A stretch of 64,000 nucleotides of DNA from Fen731 sp964481885 (GCA_964481885.1 CAYZUS010000004.1:23282-87281), one strand, 5' to 3'; positions 8,846 through 17,229 are shown, counted from the first letter of the stretch. Made by a program: numbers and translations. Notes: a model not told the origin generated them from the sequence alone.

Positions 8846-9916
8846 ATGAAGAATGTTGCAGTTTTGGGAGCGGGATATATGGGAAGCGCTATTACATTTC
8901 CGCTTACTGATAATGGAATAAAAGTCAGCCTCTGGGGCACATGGCTGGATGACAAGCTGATAGAAAGTTCTATAAATGGGGCCCATCCCAAATTAAAAAA
9001 ACCGCTCAACTCCGGGGTCTCATATTTCTACTCCTGTGACTTAAAACGGGCCATTAAAAATGCTGAAGCTATCTTTATAGGCGTTGCAAGCGAAGGTTTT
9101 GTAAATATTTTTGAGCTTTTGATAAACAATATTGAACCTGACAGGGATCATATATTTTTAAAACTAACCAAGGGCCTTGTTGAATATGAGGGAAGGATAA
9201 TGCGGGCTTCAGAAGCAGCGAGGCTGATTTACTATAAAAAATTTCCGGAAAAGGAAAAGTCCCGGCACGGGGCCAATATTTTCAACATAATCAGCATAGG
9301 TGGCCCGGTGAGGGCTCTTGATCTGGCAAACAGAACTTTGTCTGCAAGCGTTTATGGTGTACAGGACAACCATATGCAAAATCAGTTAAACAGATTTTCA
9401 ACTGATTATTACAGAATTTTTCCTGTAGATGATTGTACAGGGGTGGAGATATGTTCCACGTTTAAAAACATTTATTCCATTGCTGCAGGGATATGCGACG
9501 GTTTGTTTAAAAAAACCCTTGACGGACTTTATCATAATGCCGTGGCATTTCTTTTTAACCAGGCTGTGCTCGAAATACAGCATATAGTCAAAATAGCAGG
9601 AGGAAACCCGCAGACTGCATTTGGCCTGGCAGGCATGGGGGATCTTCATGTCACTTCTGTTGCAGGAAGAAACAGGAGATACGGGGAAATGGTCGGAGGC
9701 GGATTTGAACCTGAAGCTGCATTTAAAAAAATGTTGGATGAGGGGGAATACGGAGAGGGCTATATGGCACTAAAGCTTGCTGTGCCATGGTTGAGCAATT
9801 TCAATGTATCGATTTCCGGAGAGCTTCCGTTGCTTGATTTGCTTTATAATATCGTTTTTAATGGATTTAAACCTTCGGAGGCACTAGAAGCATTTGCCTT
9901 GGGCTTTGGTATTTAA
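8846..9916 (+). CDS. gpsA: NAD(P)-dependent glycerol-3-phosphate dehydrogenase family protein
   Basis: A 356-residue GpsA-family protein. The N-terminal Rossmann fold has VAVLGAGYMGSA. The C-terminal domain carries the catalytic lysine context KNIYSIAAG and the family signature GLAGMGDLHVT...RNRRYG. GpsA reduces dihydroxyacetone phosphate to sn-glycerol 3-phosphate for phospholipid synthesis. GGGAGGG is 7 bases before the ATG. The gene stands alone on the plus strand. It is slightly longer than typical GpsA (about 330) and has a less usual middle region (residues 105-150), so a related polyol-phosphate or sugar-phosphate dehydrogenase role is possible. Confidence 0.8.
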   Translation: MKNVAVLGAGYMGSAITFPLTDNGIKVSLWGTWLDDKLIESSINGAHPKLKKPLNSGVSYFYSCDLKRAIKNAEAIFIGVASEGFVNIFELLINNIEPDRDHIFLKLTKGLVEYEGRIMRASEAARLIYYKKFPEKEKSRHGANIFNIISIGGPVRALDLANRTLSASVYGVQDNHMQNQLNRFSTDYYRIFPVDDCTGVEICSTFKNIYSIAAGICDGLFKKTLDGLYHNAVAFLFNQAVLEIQHIVKIAGGNPQTAFGLAGMGDLHVTSVAGRNRRYGEMVGGGFEPEAAFKKMLDEGEYGEGYMALKLAVPWLSNFNVSISGELPLLDLLYNIVFNGFKPSEALEAFALGFGI

Positions 9917-10183
9917 CATAATAACAATAGTAATAAAACATGCATATAATTGTTTTTAACGCGCTATGTATTTTGCCATAGATATGGTGGCAGACAGTTT
10001 GATTAAATTAAATTGACTGGTTTTCGGTGAATAATTACTCAAATTGCCTAGATTAAGAAAATTTAGCGCTGAATTTAGCTAATACTTACCAGCAATCTGA
10101 GTCATTCACAAGGTAGTAACTAAAGTTAATTATTAAAAAAGATTATAAAATTATGAAAACTAATGAAAGGAGATGCATAAATA

Positions 10184-10369
10184 ATGCCAATTGTAACTAT
10201 AAAGCTTATTGAAGGAAGATCTGTTGATGAAAAAAGAAAAATGGCAAAGAAAATCACTGAGGCCATTGTGGAGGTTACAAAAATACCGCAGGAAGCTGTG
10301 GAAGTAATTTTTCATGACATGAAAAAGGAAAACTACTCTAAAGCCGGAGTGCTTGCAACTGATATGTAA
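10184..10369 (+). CDS. 4-oxalocrotonate tautomerase family protein
   Basis: A 61-residue protein of the usual family length. After removal of Met it begins with Pro-Ile-Val, giving the catalytic amino-terminal Pro1. The pattern PIVTIKLIEGRSVDEKR and the conserved KIPQEAVEVIF segment fit the 4-oxalocrotonate tautomerase/DmpI family, which catalyses keto-enol tautomerisation as small oligomers. Arg11 of the classical enzyme appears retained in the EGRS motif. AAAGGAGATG lies about 8 bases upstream. The neighbouring gene on the opposite strand ends 16 bases away and is a TetR regulator. No aromatic catabolic genes are nearby, so the substrate is unknown. Confidence 0.85.
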   Translation: MPIVTIKLIEGRSVDEKRKMAKKITEAIVEVTKIPQEAVEVIFHDMKKENYSKAGVLATDM

Positions 10370-10385
10370 ACCAAACAATAGCTAA

Positions 10386-10925
10386 TCAGCAGCACTTCAA
10401 AGAATCGGTTATAAGTTCAAAATAAGCGCTGATAAAATTGTCGACGCGTTCAATATGTTTTTCTTTGACAAATTTTAGCAGATTGTCTTTGAGCATGAAT
10501 TCCCAGTAAGAACCCACACCTGCCCAGATTGCGTAAGTTATGACGTGGGGATCACTTTTTGAAATTATGGAACCGTCCTTTATCCCATGTTCGATTGCCA
10601 TTAGACACTTGTTAAATACAGTTTCCCTGTTTTTTTCATATTCGGAATAAAATGGTGACGACAGTTGATCGGCTGACATTTTATAAGTGGCGAAATACGA
10701 AATAAGATTTAAAAATATTGGCTCCTCCTTAATAAACTGACGAAATCTGCCCAGAATTGCCTTTATATTGGAGTAACCGTTATCATATATAATAACGTCT
10801 GAAAGTTTGGCATCAAGAATGATCAGCTTGTCTGCAATGAGCTTTGCAATTATGTTTTCTTCACATTTGAAGTAATAATAAATAATTCCTCTGGAGAGTC
10901 CCATTTTATCGGATAATGTCGACAT
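10386..10925 (-). CDS. TetR-family transcriptional regulator, true 5' end unclear
   Basis: From the first ATG the protein has 179 residues, beginning in the middle of the TetR helix-turn-helix (MSTLSDKMGLSRGIIYYYF). The same reading frame stays open upstream to 11048 and encodes the missing first helix (KRIKDILTCAEELF...), so the real protein starts earlier, near 10990-11030. No in-frame ATG, GTG or TTG exists there; only CTG or ATT codons are available. A rare start codon, a small indel in the A-rich tract, or a damaged gene would each explain this. The C-terminal ligand domain is typical in length. It is divergent from the BlaI-like gene and convergent with the tautomerase gene. Confidence 0.75.
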   Translation of the reverse strand: MSTLSDKMGLSRGIIYYYFKCEENIIAKLIADKLIILDAKLSDVIIYDNGYSNIKAILGRFRQFIKEEPIFLNLISYFATYKMSADQLSSPFYSEYEKNRETVFNKCLMAIEHGIKDGSIISKSDPHVITYAIWAGVGSYWEFMLKDNLLKFVKEKHIERVDNFISAYFELITDSLKCC

Positions 10926-11115
10926 GGAGAATTTTCTTTGGCCCTCCGCAATAAAAAGCTCCTCAGCGCAGGTAAGGATATCCTTTATTCTTTTTTCTTT
11001 TTCTCTTTTTTTATTGCTATACAGAATTAGAACACTTTTTCTCTCAAATTATAATAAATACTAAAACTTAATTTTTTTAATACTAAATATCGTATAAGTA
11101 GATTTTATTCTTCTA

Positions 11116-11143
11116 TTGACATAGTGTCAAAATTATTTATAAT
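11116..11143 (+). promoter_or_regulatory. Strong sigma-A-type promoter with palindromic operator
   Basis: TTGACA at 11116-11121, a 16-base spacer and TATAAT at 11138-11143 form a near-consensus promoter reading toward the BlaI-like gene, giving a leader of about 90 bases. The -35 box is the left arm of a perfect dyad TTGACA-TAG-TGTCAA (11116-11130), so a bound repressor would occlude RNA polymerase. BlaI/MecI proteins bind TACA/TGTA-type dyads, so autoregulation by the downstream gene is plausible; the divergent TetR protein is the alternative. Confidence 0.7.
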
Positions 11144-11238
11144 ACTTAATTCAGTAATATAAAACGAGTACTGCTTGGCGCGTGTTCAAATAAGTGACAA
11201 CAAGTAAAATCTAAAATTATTTAAGCAGGATTTTAAAA

Positions 11239-11568
11239 ATGGGAAACAGAAAAAAAACAGATGAAGTAGGAATAAGAGGGCTGCAAAGTATCAGCGATCT
11301 CGAGGTGGATATCATGAATATAATCTGGGAGAAAAAACAGATCACTGTCAGGGAAGTCCATGAAATACTTCTGAAAAAAGAAATGGCCAAAAAAGATAAA
11401 GGATTTATTCCGTACACAACTGTAATGTCGACCATGTCAAATCTTGCTGTGCGTGGTTTTTTAGTTCAAAATAATAACTCTAAAACATATATTTATTCTG
11501 CTGCGCTTGATAATATGGAGCTTACAAAAAATATCATCAGGACAGTAGCCGAAAAACTTCTTAATTAG
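11239..11568 (+). CDS. BlaI/MecI-type winged-helix repressor
   Basis: A 109-residue protein of the penicillinase repressor family (BlaI/MecI/CopY). The N-terminal winged helix is complete: LQSISDLEVDIMNIIW, then TVREVHEIL, then YTTVMSTMSNLAVRGFL with the YTTV recognition-helix signature. The C-terminal dimerisation part is about 15-20 residues shorter than in BlaI. Family members repress beta-lactamase or copper-export genes. No BlaR sensor or target gene is linked here, and the next plus-strand gene is msrB about 420 bases away. AGGA lies about 9 bases upstream of the ATG, and a strong palindromic promoter precedes it, so self-repression is likely. Confidence 0.85.
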   Translation: MGNRKKTDEVGIRGLQSISDLEVDIMNIIWEKKQITVREVHEILLKKEMAKKDKGFIPYTTVMSTMSNLAVRGFLVQNNNSKTYIYSAALDNMELTKNIIRTVAEKLLN

Positions 11569-11986
11569 TTTATAGTTCAACAGAGTTTATAATTGCCCAA
11601 ATAAACCAAAATAATAAAATACCTGCCACAGTTTAATCTGGTGTTTTTATGTACTCAGAGTTATCCACCGGGAAAGAATTAATTTTCAGTCAGTTTCATC
11701 CAAATTCCCTAAAAGTGCAAAGATTATTAAATCTTAAATATTTTTACCCTCCTGAAAACCTCATGTATAAAAACAAAAGTAATGGTAAAATAAATAAAAG
11801 GGTTTGATACTTTGTTGGTGTGGAGCATCAGAGGCTTGGCAGCAACTTCATTAAACAAGTATTTATCCCCCGGTGGCTCTGCATTTGATAATAAAATTGA
11901 GGACTTGGCGGCACATCAACAGATAAAAATTCAGGCCCCGGAGATACCACAAAAGATAAGCATACAGTCAGGAAAGGTTCAATGAT
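11569..11986. other. Intergenic region, no gene seen
   Basis: About 420 bases between the BlaI-like gene and msrB. I see no open frame with a ribosome binding site, no convincing terminator and no riboswitch motif. The final 30 bases carry the GGAAAGG ribosome binding site for msrB. Confidence 0.5.
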
Positions 11987-12346
11987 ATGAAATTAAACAA
12001 GCTGACGCCTGAAGAGGAAAGAGTAATAGTTAAAAAAGGAACTGAGCCGGCATTTACCGGAAAGTACGAGAACTTTTTTGCTGATGGAACCTATGTCTGC
12101 AGGCAATGCAGTACTCCATTATACAAATCAGGTGCCAAGTTTCATTCAGGATGCGGGTGGCCGAGCTTTGACGAAGATATTACCGGCTCTGTAACAAGGC
12201 AGACTGACACTGACGGCAGGCGTACTGAAATACTGTGTTCAGTTTGTGGGGGGCATCTTGGTCATGTTTTTGAAGGTGAAGAGTTTACGCCAAAAAACAC
12301 CAGGCATTGCGTCAACTCTGTTTCCATTGATTTTATTCCGGAATAA
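11987..12346 (+). CDS. msrB: Peptide-methionine (R)-S-oxide reductase MsrB
   Basis: A 119-residue, single-domain MsrB. The zinc-binding cysteine pairs are present (CRQC and CSVC), with the substrate-site motifs GCGWPSF and LGHVFEGE, and the catalytic cysteine in RHCVNS near the C-terminus. It reduces methionine-R-sulfoxide in proteins using thioredoxin. It is shorter than many MsrB proteins at the N-terminus but complete in the fold. GGAAAGG precedes the ATG. MsrA lies 560 bases downstream, separated by repeats and an assembly gap, so whether the two are one transcript is not clear. Confidence 0.93.
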   Translation: MKLNKLTPEEERVIVKKGTEPAFTGKYENFFADGTYVCRQCSTPLYKSGAKFHSGCGWPSFDEDITGSVTRQTDTDGRRTEILCSVCGGHLGHVFEGEEFTPKNTRHCVNSVSIDFIPE

Positions 12347-12432
12347 AAGAAATAACGCGAATGCTGCACTTGTTTAAGGATTATCCTTGGAATCTGTGTT
12401 TTTGCAAAATAATTAACTATCACGATATTGCC

Positions 12433-12645
12433 GGGATTACAATGGAAGCAATTGTTGTTAAATCTTTGAGATTACAATAGCCGTAGTTGTAGTGAAATTT
12501 TCAGGATTACGATGGAAGCAATTGTTGTTAAATCTTTGAGATTACAATAGCCGTAGTTGTAGTGAAATTTTCAGGATTACAATGGAAGTATTTGTTGTTA
12601 AATCTTTAGGATTGCAGTGGAAGTATTTGTTGTTAAATCGCAGGC
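12433..12645. repeat. 70-bp tandem repeat with 35-bp substructure
   Basis: GGATTAC followed by A/G-ATGGAAG recurs with its final C at 12440, 12510 and 12580, an exact 70-base period. Each unit contains two diverged half-units of about 35 bases, and the last copies decay into half-units (ending TTGTTGTTAAATC near 12638). The period is not a multiple of three and no coding frame or spacer-like variation is seen. It lies between msrB and msrA. Confidence 0.85.
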
Positions 12646-12680
12646 ACTACTGTGCAAGTAATTATTGTTATTAATAATCT

Positions 12681-12890
12681 GTGATAGAGGTAACCATTAA
12701 AATCAACGGGATCGTATAAGATAAAGAGATTTTAANNNNNNNNNNNNNNNNNNNNNNNNNNNNNNNNNNNNNNNNNNNNNNNNNNNNNNNNNNNNNNNNN
12801 NNNNNNNNNNNNNNNNNNNNNNNNNNNNNNNNNNNGTGATAGAGGTAACCATTAAAATCAACGGGATCGTATAAGATAAAGAGATTTTAA
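12681..12890. other. Assembly gap with identical 55-bp flanks
   Basis: Bases 12681-12735 are repeated exactly at 12836-12890 around a 100-N run (12736-12835). As at 8.6 kb the shared flank is exactly 55 bases, pointing to an assembly k-mer overlap. The right-hand flank ends 13 bases before the msrA start codon, so the msrA upstream region should be treated with caution. Confidence 0.85.
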
Positions 12891-12903
12891 AATCAAATTG
12901 AGA

Positions 12904-13497
12904 ATGAAAGAAGCAATCGTGGAAAATCAACTAAATGGCCCAACAGAAGCCGCAAAAAACACTGAAACTCAGTCTGCGGTCCTTGGGGGCGGATGTTTCT
13001 GGTGCCTTGAAGCAGTTTTTACTCAGTTAAAAGGAGTCATAAAAGTCCAGTCAGGCTATGCTGGAGGGAGCAAGCCAAACCCAAATTATACAGAAGTATG
13101 CAGCGGAGATACCGGGCATGCAGAGGTTATAAAAATTGAATTTAATCCTGATAAAATCAGCTATGAGCTTCTGCTGCGCATTTTTTTTGTAATGCATGAC
13201 CCTACAACAATTAATCGCCAGGGAAACGACACAGGAACTCAGTACAGGTCAGTAATTTTTTACAACTCCCCTTTACAGGAACAAATTGCGCAACTCGTTA
13301 TCCTGGATTTGGAAAAATCCAAAATTTATCCGGATGCATTTGTAACAGAAATAAAGCCGTTAAAAGAGTTCCACAAAGCAGAAAACTATCATCAGGAGTA
13401 TTTTGCAAATAATCCCTTCCAGCCTTACTGCCAGGCAGTCATTTCGCCAAAAGTCGCAAAACTGAGGAATAAATTCTCAGAATACCTGGTTAAATAG
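12904..13497 (+). CDS. msrA: Peptide-methionine (S)-S-oxide reductase MsrA
   Basis: About 197 residues. The catalytic motif GGGCFWCLE is preceded by a roughly 25-residue N-terminal extension. The family motifs SGYAGG, YTEVCSGDTGHAE, HDPTTINRQGNDTGTQYRS and YHQEYF are intact. MsrA reduces methionine-S-sulfoxide in free or protein-bound methionine. The open frame can also start at TTG 12898; I prefer the ATG at 12904, though neither has a strong ribosome binding site. Together with msrB this gives repair of both sulfoxide epimers. The C-terminal resolving cysteine may be the one in QPYCQAV. Confidence 0.92.
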   Translation: MKEAIVENQLNGPTEAAKNTETQSAVLGGGCFWCLEAVFTQLKGVIKVQSGYAGGSKPNPNYTEVCSGDTGHAEVIKIEFNPDKISYELLLRIFFVMHDPTTINRQGNDTGTQYRSVIFYNSPLQEQIAQLVILDLEKSKIYPDAFVTEIKPLKEFHKAENYHQEYFANNPFQPYCQAVISPKVAKLRNKFSEYLVK

Positions 13498-13606
13498 TTT
13501 TGCTGAATAACTGGCTGAAATTTAAAAATTTAAAAAATATTCATTCTTTAAAACCAGATTTTTTATAAAATACTGGATAACTCATCAGAAACCAAATAGT
13601 TTTTGC

Positions 13607-14272
13607 TTATTTCAATATCTTTTTAACTATAGCTACAAGCTCCATCCCAAGTTTTTCCACTTCTTTTTCTTCAAAGTGGAGTCCGTCTATATCGCTTGGC
13701 TTTGCTACCTGTGAGACATCCAGAAAATCACACCCATGTAATTTGGCAATCTTTTTATAATATCCGGCAATATCAAGGGAGTTTTTTGCACCATCTGTAA
13801 ATAATCCAGCCAGATAAGACACCTTTCCCAGAGGAGCAGGGCACATCAGAAGTACTTTGGGGCTTTTGCCGCCTGGTCCAAAACCGCTCTTGTGGATCGT
13901 GTTTACAAGCACACCAATACTTGAAGCGATATCAAAAGCTGTAACAGAAAACCTTGCTTTAAGGTCATTTGTGCCAAGCATCAGCAGTACCAGGTCAACA
14001 GGAGCATGGGATTCAAGACAGGGAACCAGGTATTTTAACCCATTTTTATGCACGCCCTCTATCGGGTCATCCCAGACAGTGGTCCTGCCATTTAAACCTT
14101 CTTCAATTACATAATATCCTGTTCCAAGTTCTCTCTGCAATATTCCTGTCCATCTTTTGTCCTTTGGAAGCCTGTAATCGCTTGAAACGAATGGGGTTTC
14201 CATCATGTCAAAGTCTATCGGGAGGGTTCCGTGTGTATTTGAATCCCCATAGCACAAAATTGTTTTCATCAT
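13607..14272 (-). CDS. SGNH/GDSL hydrolase (arylesterase-like)
   Basis: A 221-residue SGNH hydrolase. Block I is CYGDSNTHG (catalytic Ser), block II Gly lies in EEGLNGRTT, block III is LGTNDLK, and block V is DGLHFE (catalytic Asp and His). It most resembles the single-domain arylesterase/acyl-CoA thioesterase-like group that acts on short acyl or aryl esters, including sugar acetates. There is no signal peptide, so it is cytoplasmic. GAGGAGGA lies 5 bases upstream of the first of two ATG codons. It is convergent with msrA and lies 136 bases downstream of the acyltransferase-like membrane gene, so a shared role in acyl-sugar turnover is possible but speculative. Confidence 0.85.
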   Translation of the reverse strand: MMKTILCYGDSNTHGTLPIDFDMMETPFVSSDYRLPKDKRWTGILQRELGTGYYVIEEGLNGRTTVWDDPIEGVHKNGLKYLVPCLESHAPVDLVLLMLGTNDLKARFSVTAFDIASSIGVLVNTIHKSGFGPGGKSPKVLLMCPAPLGKVSYLAGLFTDGAKNSLDIAGYYKKIAKLHGCDFLDVSQVAKPSDIDGLHFEEKEVEKLGMELVAIVKKILK

Positions 14273-14408
14273 ATATCCTCCTCGTATAATAAGATAATTA
14301 TTTTTCTAATATATAAACCTGCACCAAATCTGTAAAACAAGCCTGATTATAAAACCTGTAGCTTAGGAGACAATAGTTCCTCCATTGGCAAAGCAAAACA
14401 GAAGAGTG

Positions 14409-15548
14409 TTATGCTTTGAGAAATATTTTCCTTTTGTAAAGAAAATAAAGAAACAGCCACTTTATCCCTATCATGCAAATCAGAAAGAATGGAACCCAGA
14501 AAATACCCATATATTTTGCGAGCCCATCTGTCAGGATACCTGCCAGAATTCCAAAATCAAATATACCCTGTACGGCGTAAATTACTATTGCGTTCATACC
14601 AATTACAATGAAAAAGAAGGCCCATTTCTTATGGCCCTTTACATCTATTATCCAGTAAAACAATGCAAACAAAAGAAGGCTTATGCCGCCGGAAAATAAC
14701 ACATAAGAGCTTGTCCATAAAATCTTATTTACAGGGAACACAAAATTCCAGGCTATTCCCAGAATCAGTGATGCAATTCCGCTGATAAATATGTATAGTG
14801 CTATAAGGCTCCTTGATTTGTTTATCCTCAATAGGAATCCGGTTAAAACTCCCATCAAAGTGGTAGCGATTGCCGGAATCGTAGTCAGCAGACCTTCGTT
14901 ATCCCCCGATGAATAGCAGCAAAACTTTCCCGGGATAAGCAGCCTGTCAATATACCCTGCAAGATTTCCTTCCGGTGAAAGATTTCCTGCAACACCACCG
15001 GGAACGGGCACAAACTTCATTACAAGCCAGTAGCCAATAAGTATCACTGCAAGAATTACACCAACAGTTATGGGCCGCCTTCTTGAAGGTGTGTTAAGTA
15101 CTATAATGGCTGATACCAGATAACAGATTGCAATACGCTGCAGAACACCGGGCCATCGCATATTGGCAAAATCGAAGTTTAAAAACCCGTTAACCAAGAA
15201 TCCCAGAAAAATAAGTATGGCTGTCCTGATGACTATCCTGATGTGTGCATAAATATATCCATTTTTAAAAACTGTGCCGCCTTTCTGGTATTTTGACAGC
15301 GAGAATGGAATTGCAAGTCCGACAATAAAAAGAAAAAGTGGAAACACAAGGTCATAGAATGTAAAACCATGCCATGCGGTATGCTCGAATTCGATGGCAA
15401 TCCTAGCTCCCCAGGACGTTTCCTTAAGGGTAAAAAGAACGCCGGCAAGTTTGGCTGCTCCAAGTATCCAGAACATGTCAAATCCGCGAAGGGCATCAAT
15501 TGATACAATTCTTTCACTGCGGGTAATGTTTTCACTTAACTCAGCCAT
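14409..15548 (-). CDS. HGSNAT/DUF5009-type membrane acyltransferase
   Basis: A 379-residue polytopic membrane protein with about 10 hydrophobic segments. The N-terminal signature R-x-x-S-I-D-A-L-R-G-F-D-M-F-W, followed by H-x-W-H-G-F-T-F-Y-D-L-V-F-P-L-F-L-F-I-V-G, is typical of the heparan-alpha-glucosaminide N-acetyltransferase-like (COG4299) family, which transfers acetyl groups across a membrane to sugars. The conserved His in the HGFTFYDL block is the presumed active-site residue. No Shine-Dalgarno is present. A TATAAT (minus strand, 15557-15562) sits only 8 bases before the ATG, so the mRNA may be nearly leaderless. Confidence 0.8.
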   Translation of the reverse strand: MAELSENITRSERIVSIDALRGFDMFWILGAAKLAGVLFTLKETSWGARIAIEFEHTAWHGFTFYDLVFPLFLFIVGLAIPFSLSKYQKGGTVFKNGYIYAHIRIVIRTAILIFLGFLVNGFLNFDFANMRWPGVLQRIAICYLVSAIIVLNTPSRRRPITVGVILAVILIGYWLVMKFVPVPGGVAGNLSPEGNLAGYIDRLLIPGKFCCYSSGDNEGLLTTIPAIATTLMGVLTGFLLRINKSRSLIALYIFISGIASLILGIAWNFVFPVNKILWTSSYVLFSGGISLLLFALFYWIIDVKGHKKWAFFFIVIGMNAIVIYAVQGIFDFGILAGILTDGLAKYMGIFWVPFFLICMIGIKWLFLYFLYKRKIFLKA

Positions 15549-15787
15549 ATAATGTAATTATAAAGTATTTTAACTAAAATAATAAAACATTTTTGGCATG
15601 ACAAATATTTTTTAACATAGCCGGAGCCAGAGTTTAAAAAATACAGTTTATTTAAAATAAAAGGACCAATGGTTTTGGATATCGCAATAAGTTAAATATA
15701 TTCAGGATAAAAGTAATCAGGCATATCTGTTATCGCCGAAAATTATTAATGCTTGAAGTTCTTGTGCCATGTGGTGATTGTATAAAA

Positions 15788-15827
15788 CTATTGGCGGGAC
15801 TTAATAATTATCAAGACCCGCCAATAG
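15788..15827 (-). terminator. Rho-independent terminator of the deacetylase gene
   Basis: An 11-bp perfect stem, CTATTGGCGGG (15788-15798) with CCCGCCAATAG (15817-15827), is extended by a CTT/AAG pair and followed on the minus strand by TTTTATA. It lies about 30 bases past the stop of the polysaccharide deacetylase gene. The rest of the 15549-15855 gap shows nothing else. Confidence 0.85.
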
Positions 15828-15855
15828 TCATATTTAAATACCTTGTGCTTCGTAA

Positions 15856-17070
15856 TTATTGCAGCCCAATATAGCTTGAATAATCCACAGGATTTATTGT
15901 TCCCTCGATATTGAGTCTGAGAATGCTGCTGAGGTTGATTGTGCTTAGATCCTCAACACCTCCATAAGCTCTCAGGGCTCCTCTGTAGCCTGATCCTGCA
16001 AGTAACGATATGGCCTCTTCAGAAAATGCATCATGGGGCCATGCAACAAATACACATGATTTTCCGAGCTTTGATTCAATGTCGCTTTTTGACTGCTGCA
16101 GTGTCTGCTGAATTCCTGTTGCATCCATATCAGAAACAACTTCATGTCCCCAGGTATGAGACTGAAATTCCATTCCGGATTTGCTCATTGCCTGTATTTC
16201 CGGCCAGATAAGCATCTGGCGGGCAGGTATTCCCCTGACTCCTTCATCAAATTCATTGAGCCTTCTTGTTGCTTCATTATCCCCTATCAGGCCCGTTGTA
16301 AGAAACACTGTAAACTTAAATCCGTATTTTTTGGCAAGAGGAAAAGCGTTCAGATAAAGATTCTGGTAACCGTCATCCATCGAAATAATGATGGGTTTTG
16401 CCGGCAAGGCTTTCCCTTTGTCAAGATTAGCCAGAACATCCATAAGCGTAACTGTCCTGTAGCCGTAAGATTTAAGTGTGCTTAAAAGATACTCAAAAGC
16501 TGCAGAACTGAGCTCATACTTTCCTGATGGAATCGGCTCAACACCGTGCATGGCAAGAATTGGAAGCCTTGTTTTGCTGGCCTGTACAGTTGGGAGGCCT
16601 GCTGCAGGATCAAGCTGTCCTGCTTTAATACCTGCGGTTGTGCAGATGCTTTGAAATTCAGCTGAATTTGTAAAACCGGCAAGGACGAACTGCCTTGACT
16701 GGCCTGCATCCAGTAAACCAACCCAGCCGTCAAAGCCTGCAGCATCGGGTTCCCTGTTATAAAGGGTCCGAAATAAGATGGCGACAAATTCTTCATTATC
16801 TTTATTTTTTGCAGTAAATTCTGCGCTGAAAATAATACTGTTTGCAAATTGAGCGCCTGTCACTTTTTTTGCGGCAAGCTGGCTTACCCAATTGTTTAGT
16901 CCTGCAGCATCAGGTTGTCTTTCGAGGGCATTGACATAAAACCTTGTTGCAAATTCTTCCACTTTCGTATTGGTAGCCGCGAATAAGGGCGTGATTCCTA
17001 TGCTTAGCACAAGCGCAGCCACCACCATGAAAACTACAAGAAAACTGGGGAATTTACTTTTTTTAAACAT
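15856..17070 (-). CDS. Secreted DUF4214-polysaccharide deacetylase fusion
   Basis: A 404-residue exported protein. A signal peptide with a hydrophobic core (FLVVFMVVAALVLSIGITPLFA) is followed by a DUF4214 region (about 35-150) with two repeats of the R-x-P-D-A-A-G...W motif, then a NodB-type polysaccharide deacetylase domain (about 175-400) with the metal-binding Asp pair in SMDDGYQN and the HTWGH histidines. NodB enzymes remove N- or O-acetyl groups from chitin-like, peptidoglycan or exopolysaccharide substrates. DUF4214 is often found in surface and matrix proteins, so it probably positions the enzyme on a polymer. AAGGAAGG lies just before the ATG and a clear terminator follows, so it is a single-gene unit. 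Confidence 0.85.
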   Translation of the reverse strand: MFKKSKFPSFLVVFMVVAALVLSIGITPLFAATNTKVEEFATRFYVNALERQPDAAGLNNWVSQLAAKKVTGAQFANSIIFSAEFTAKNKDNEEFVAILFRTLYNREPDAAGFDGWVGLLDAGQSRQFVLAGFTNSAEFQSICTTAGIKAGQLDPAAGLPTVQASKTRLPILAMHGVEPIPSGKYELSSAAFEYLLSTLKSYGYRTVTLMDVLANLDKGKALPAKPIIISMDDGYQNLYLNAFPLAKKYGFKFTVFLTTGLIGDNEATRRLNEFDEGVRGIPARQMLIWPEIQAMSKSGMEFQSHTWGHEVVSDMDATGIQQTLQQSKSDIESKLGKSCVFVAWPHDAFSEEAISLLAGSGYRGALRAYGGVEDLSTINLSSILRLNIEGTINPVDYSSYIGLQ

Positions 17071-17229
17071 GGCACCTTCCTTTTTTTAATAATATTTTTT
17101 TAAATATTCAGCCCGATGCTAATGTGTGCGATTATATAGCAAAATAAACCCGATTAAAATAATAAAGTATATTTTGTAAATGGTAAGCAATAATTTTAAA
17201 TCAGGGTGCCTGTGTGTTGGAATGCATTG

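Noticed and set aside
8505..8986. Open frames running through the 8.6 kb gap and antisense to gpsA
   Set aside because: They depend on translating N and on a duplicated contig end, have no ribosome binding site, and overlap a solid gene on the other strand.
12433..12645. Possible CRISPR array
   Set aside because: Units are contiguous 70-bp repeats with repeated half-units, there are no unique spacers, and no cas genes are nearby.
14385..14699. Plus-strand 104-codon frame at the end of the acyltransferase gene
   Set aside because: It lies antisense to conserved membrane-protein codons, with no family resemblance or ribosome binding site.
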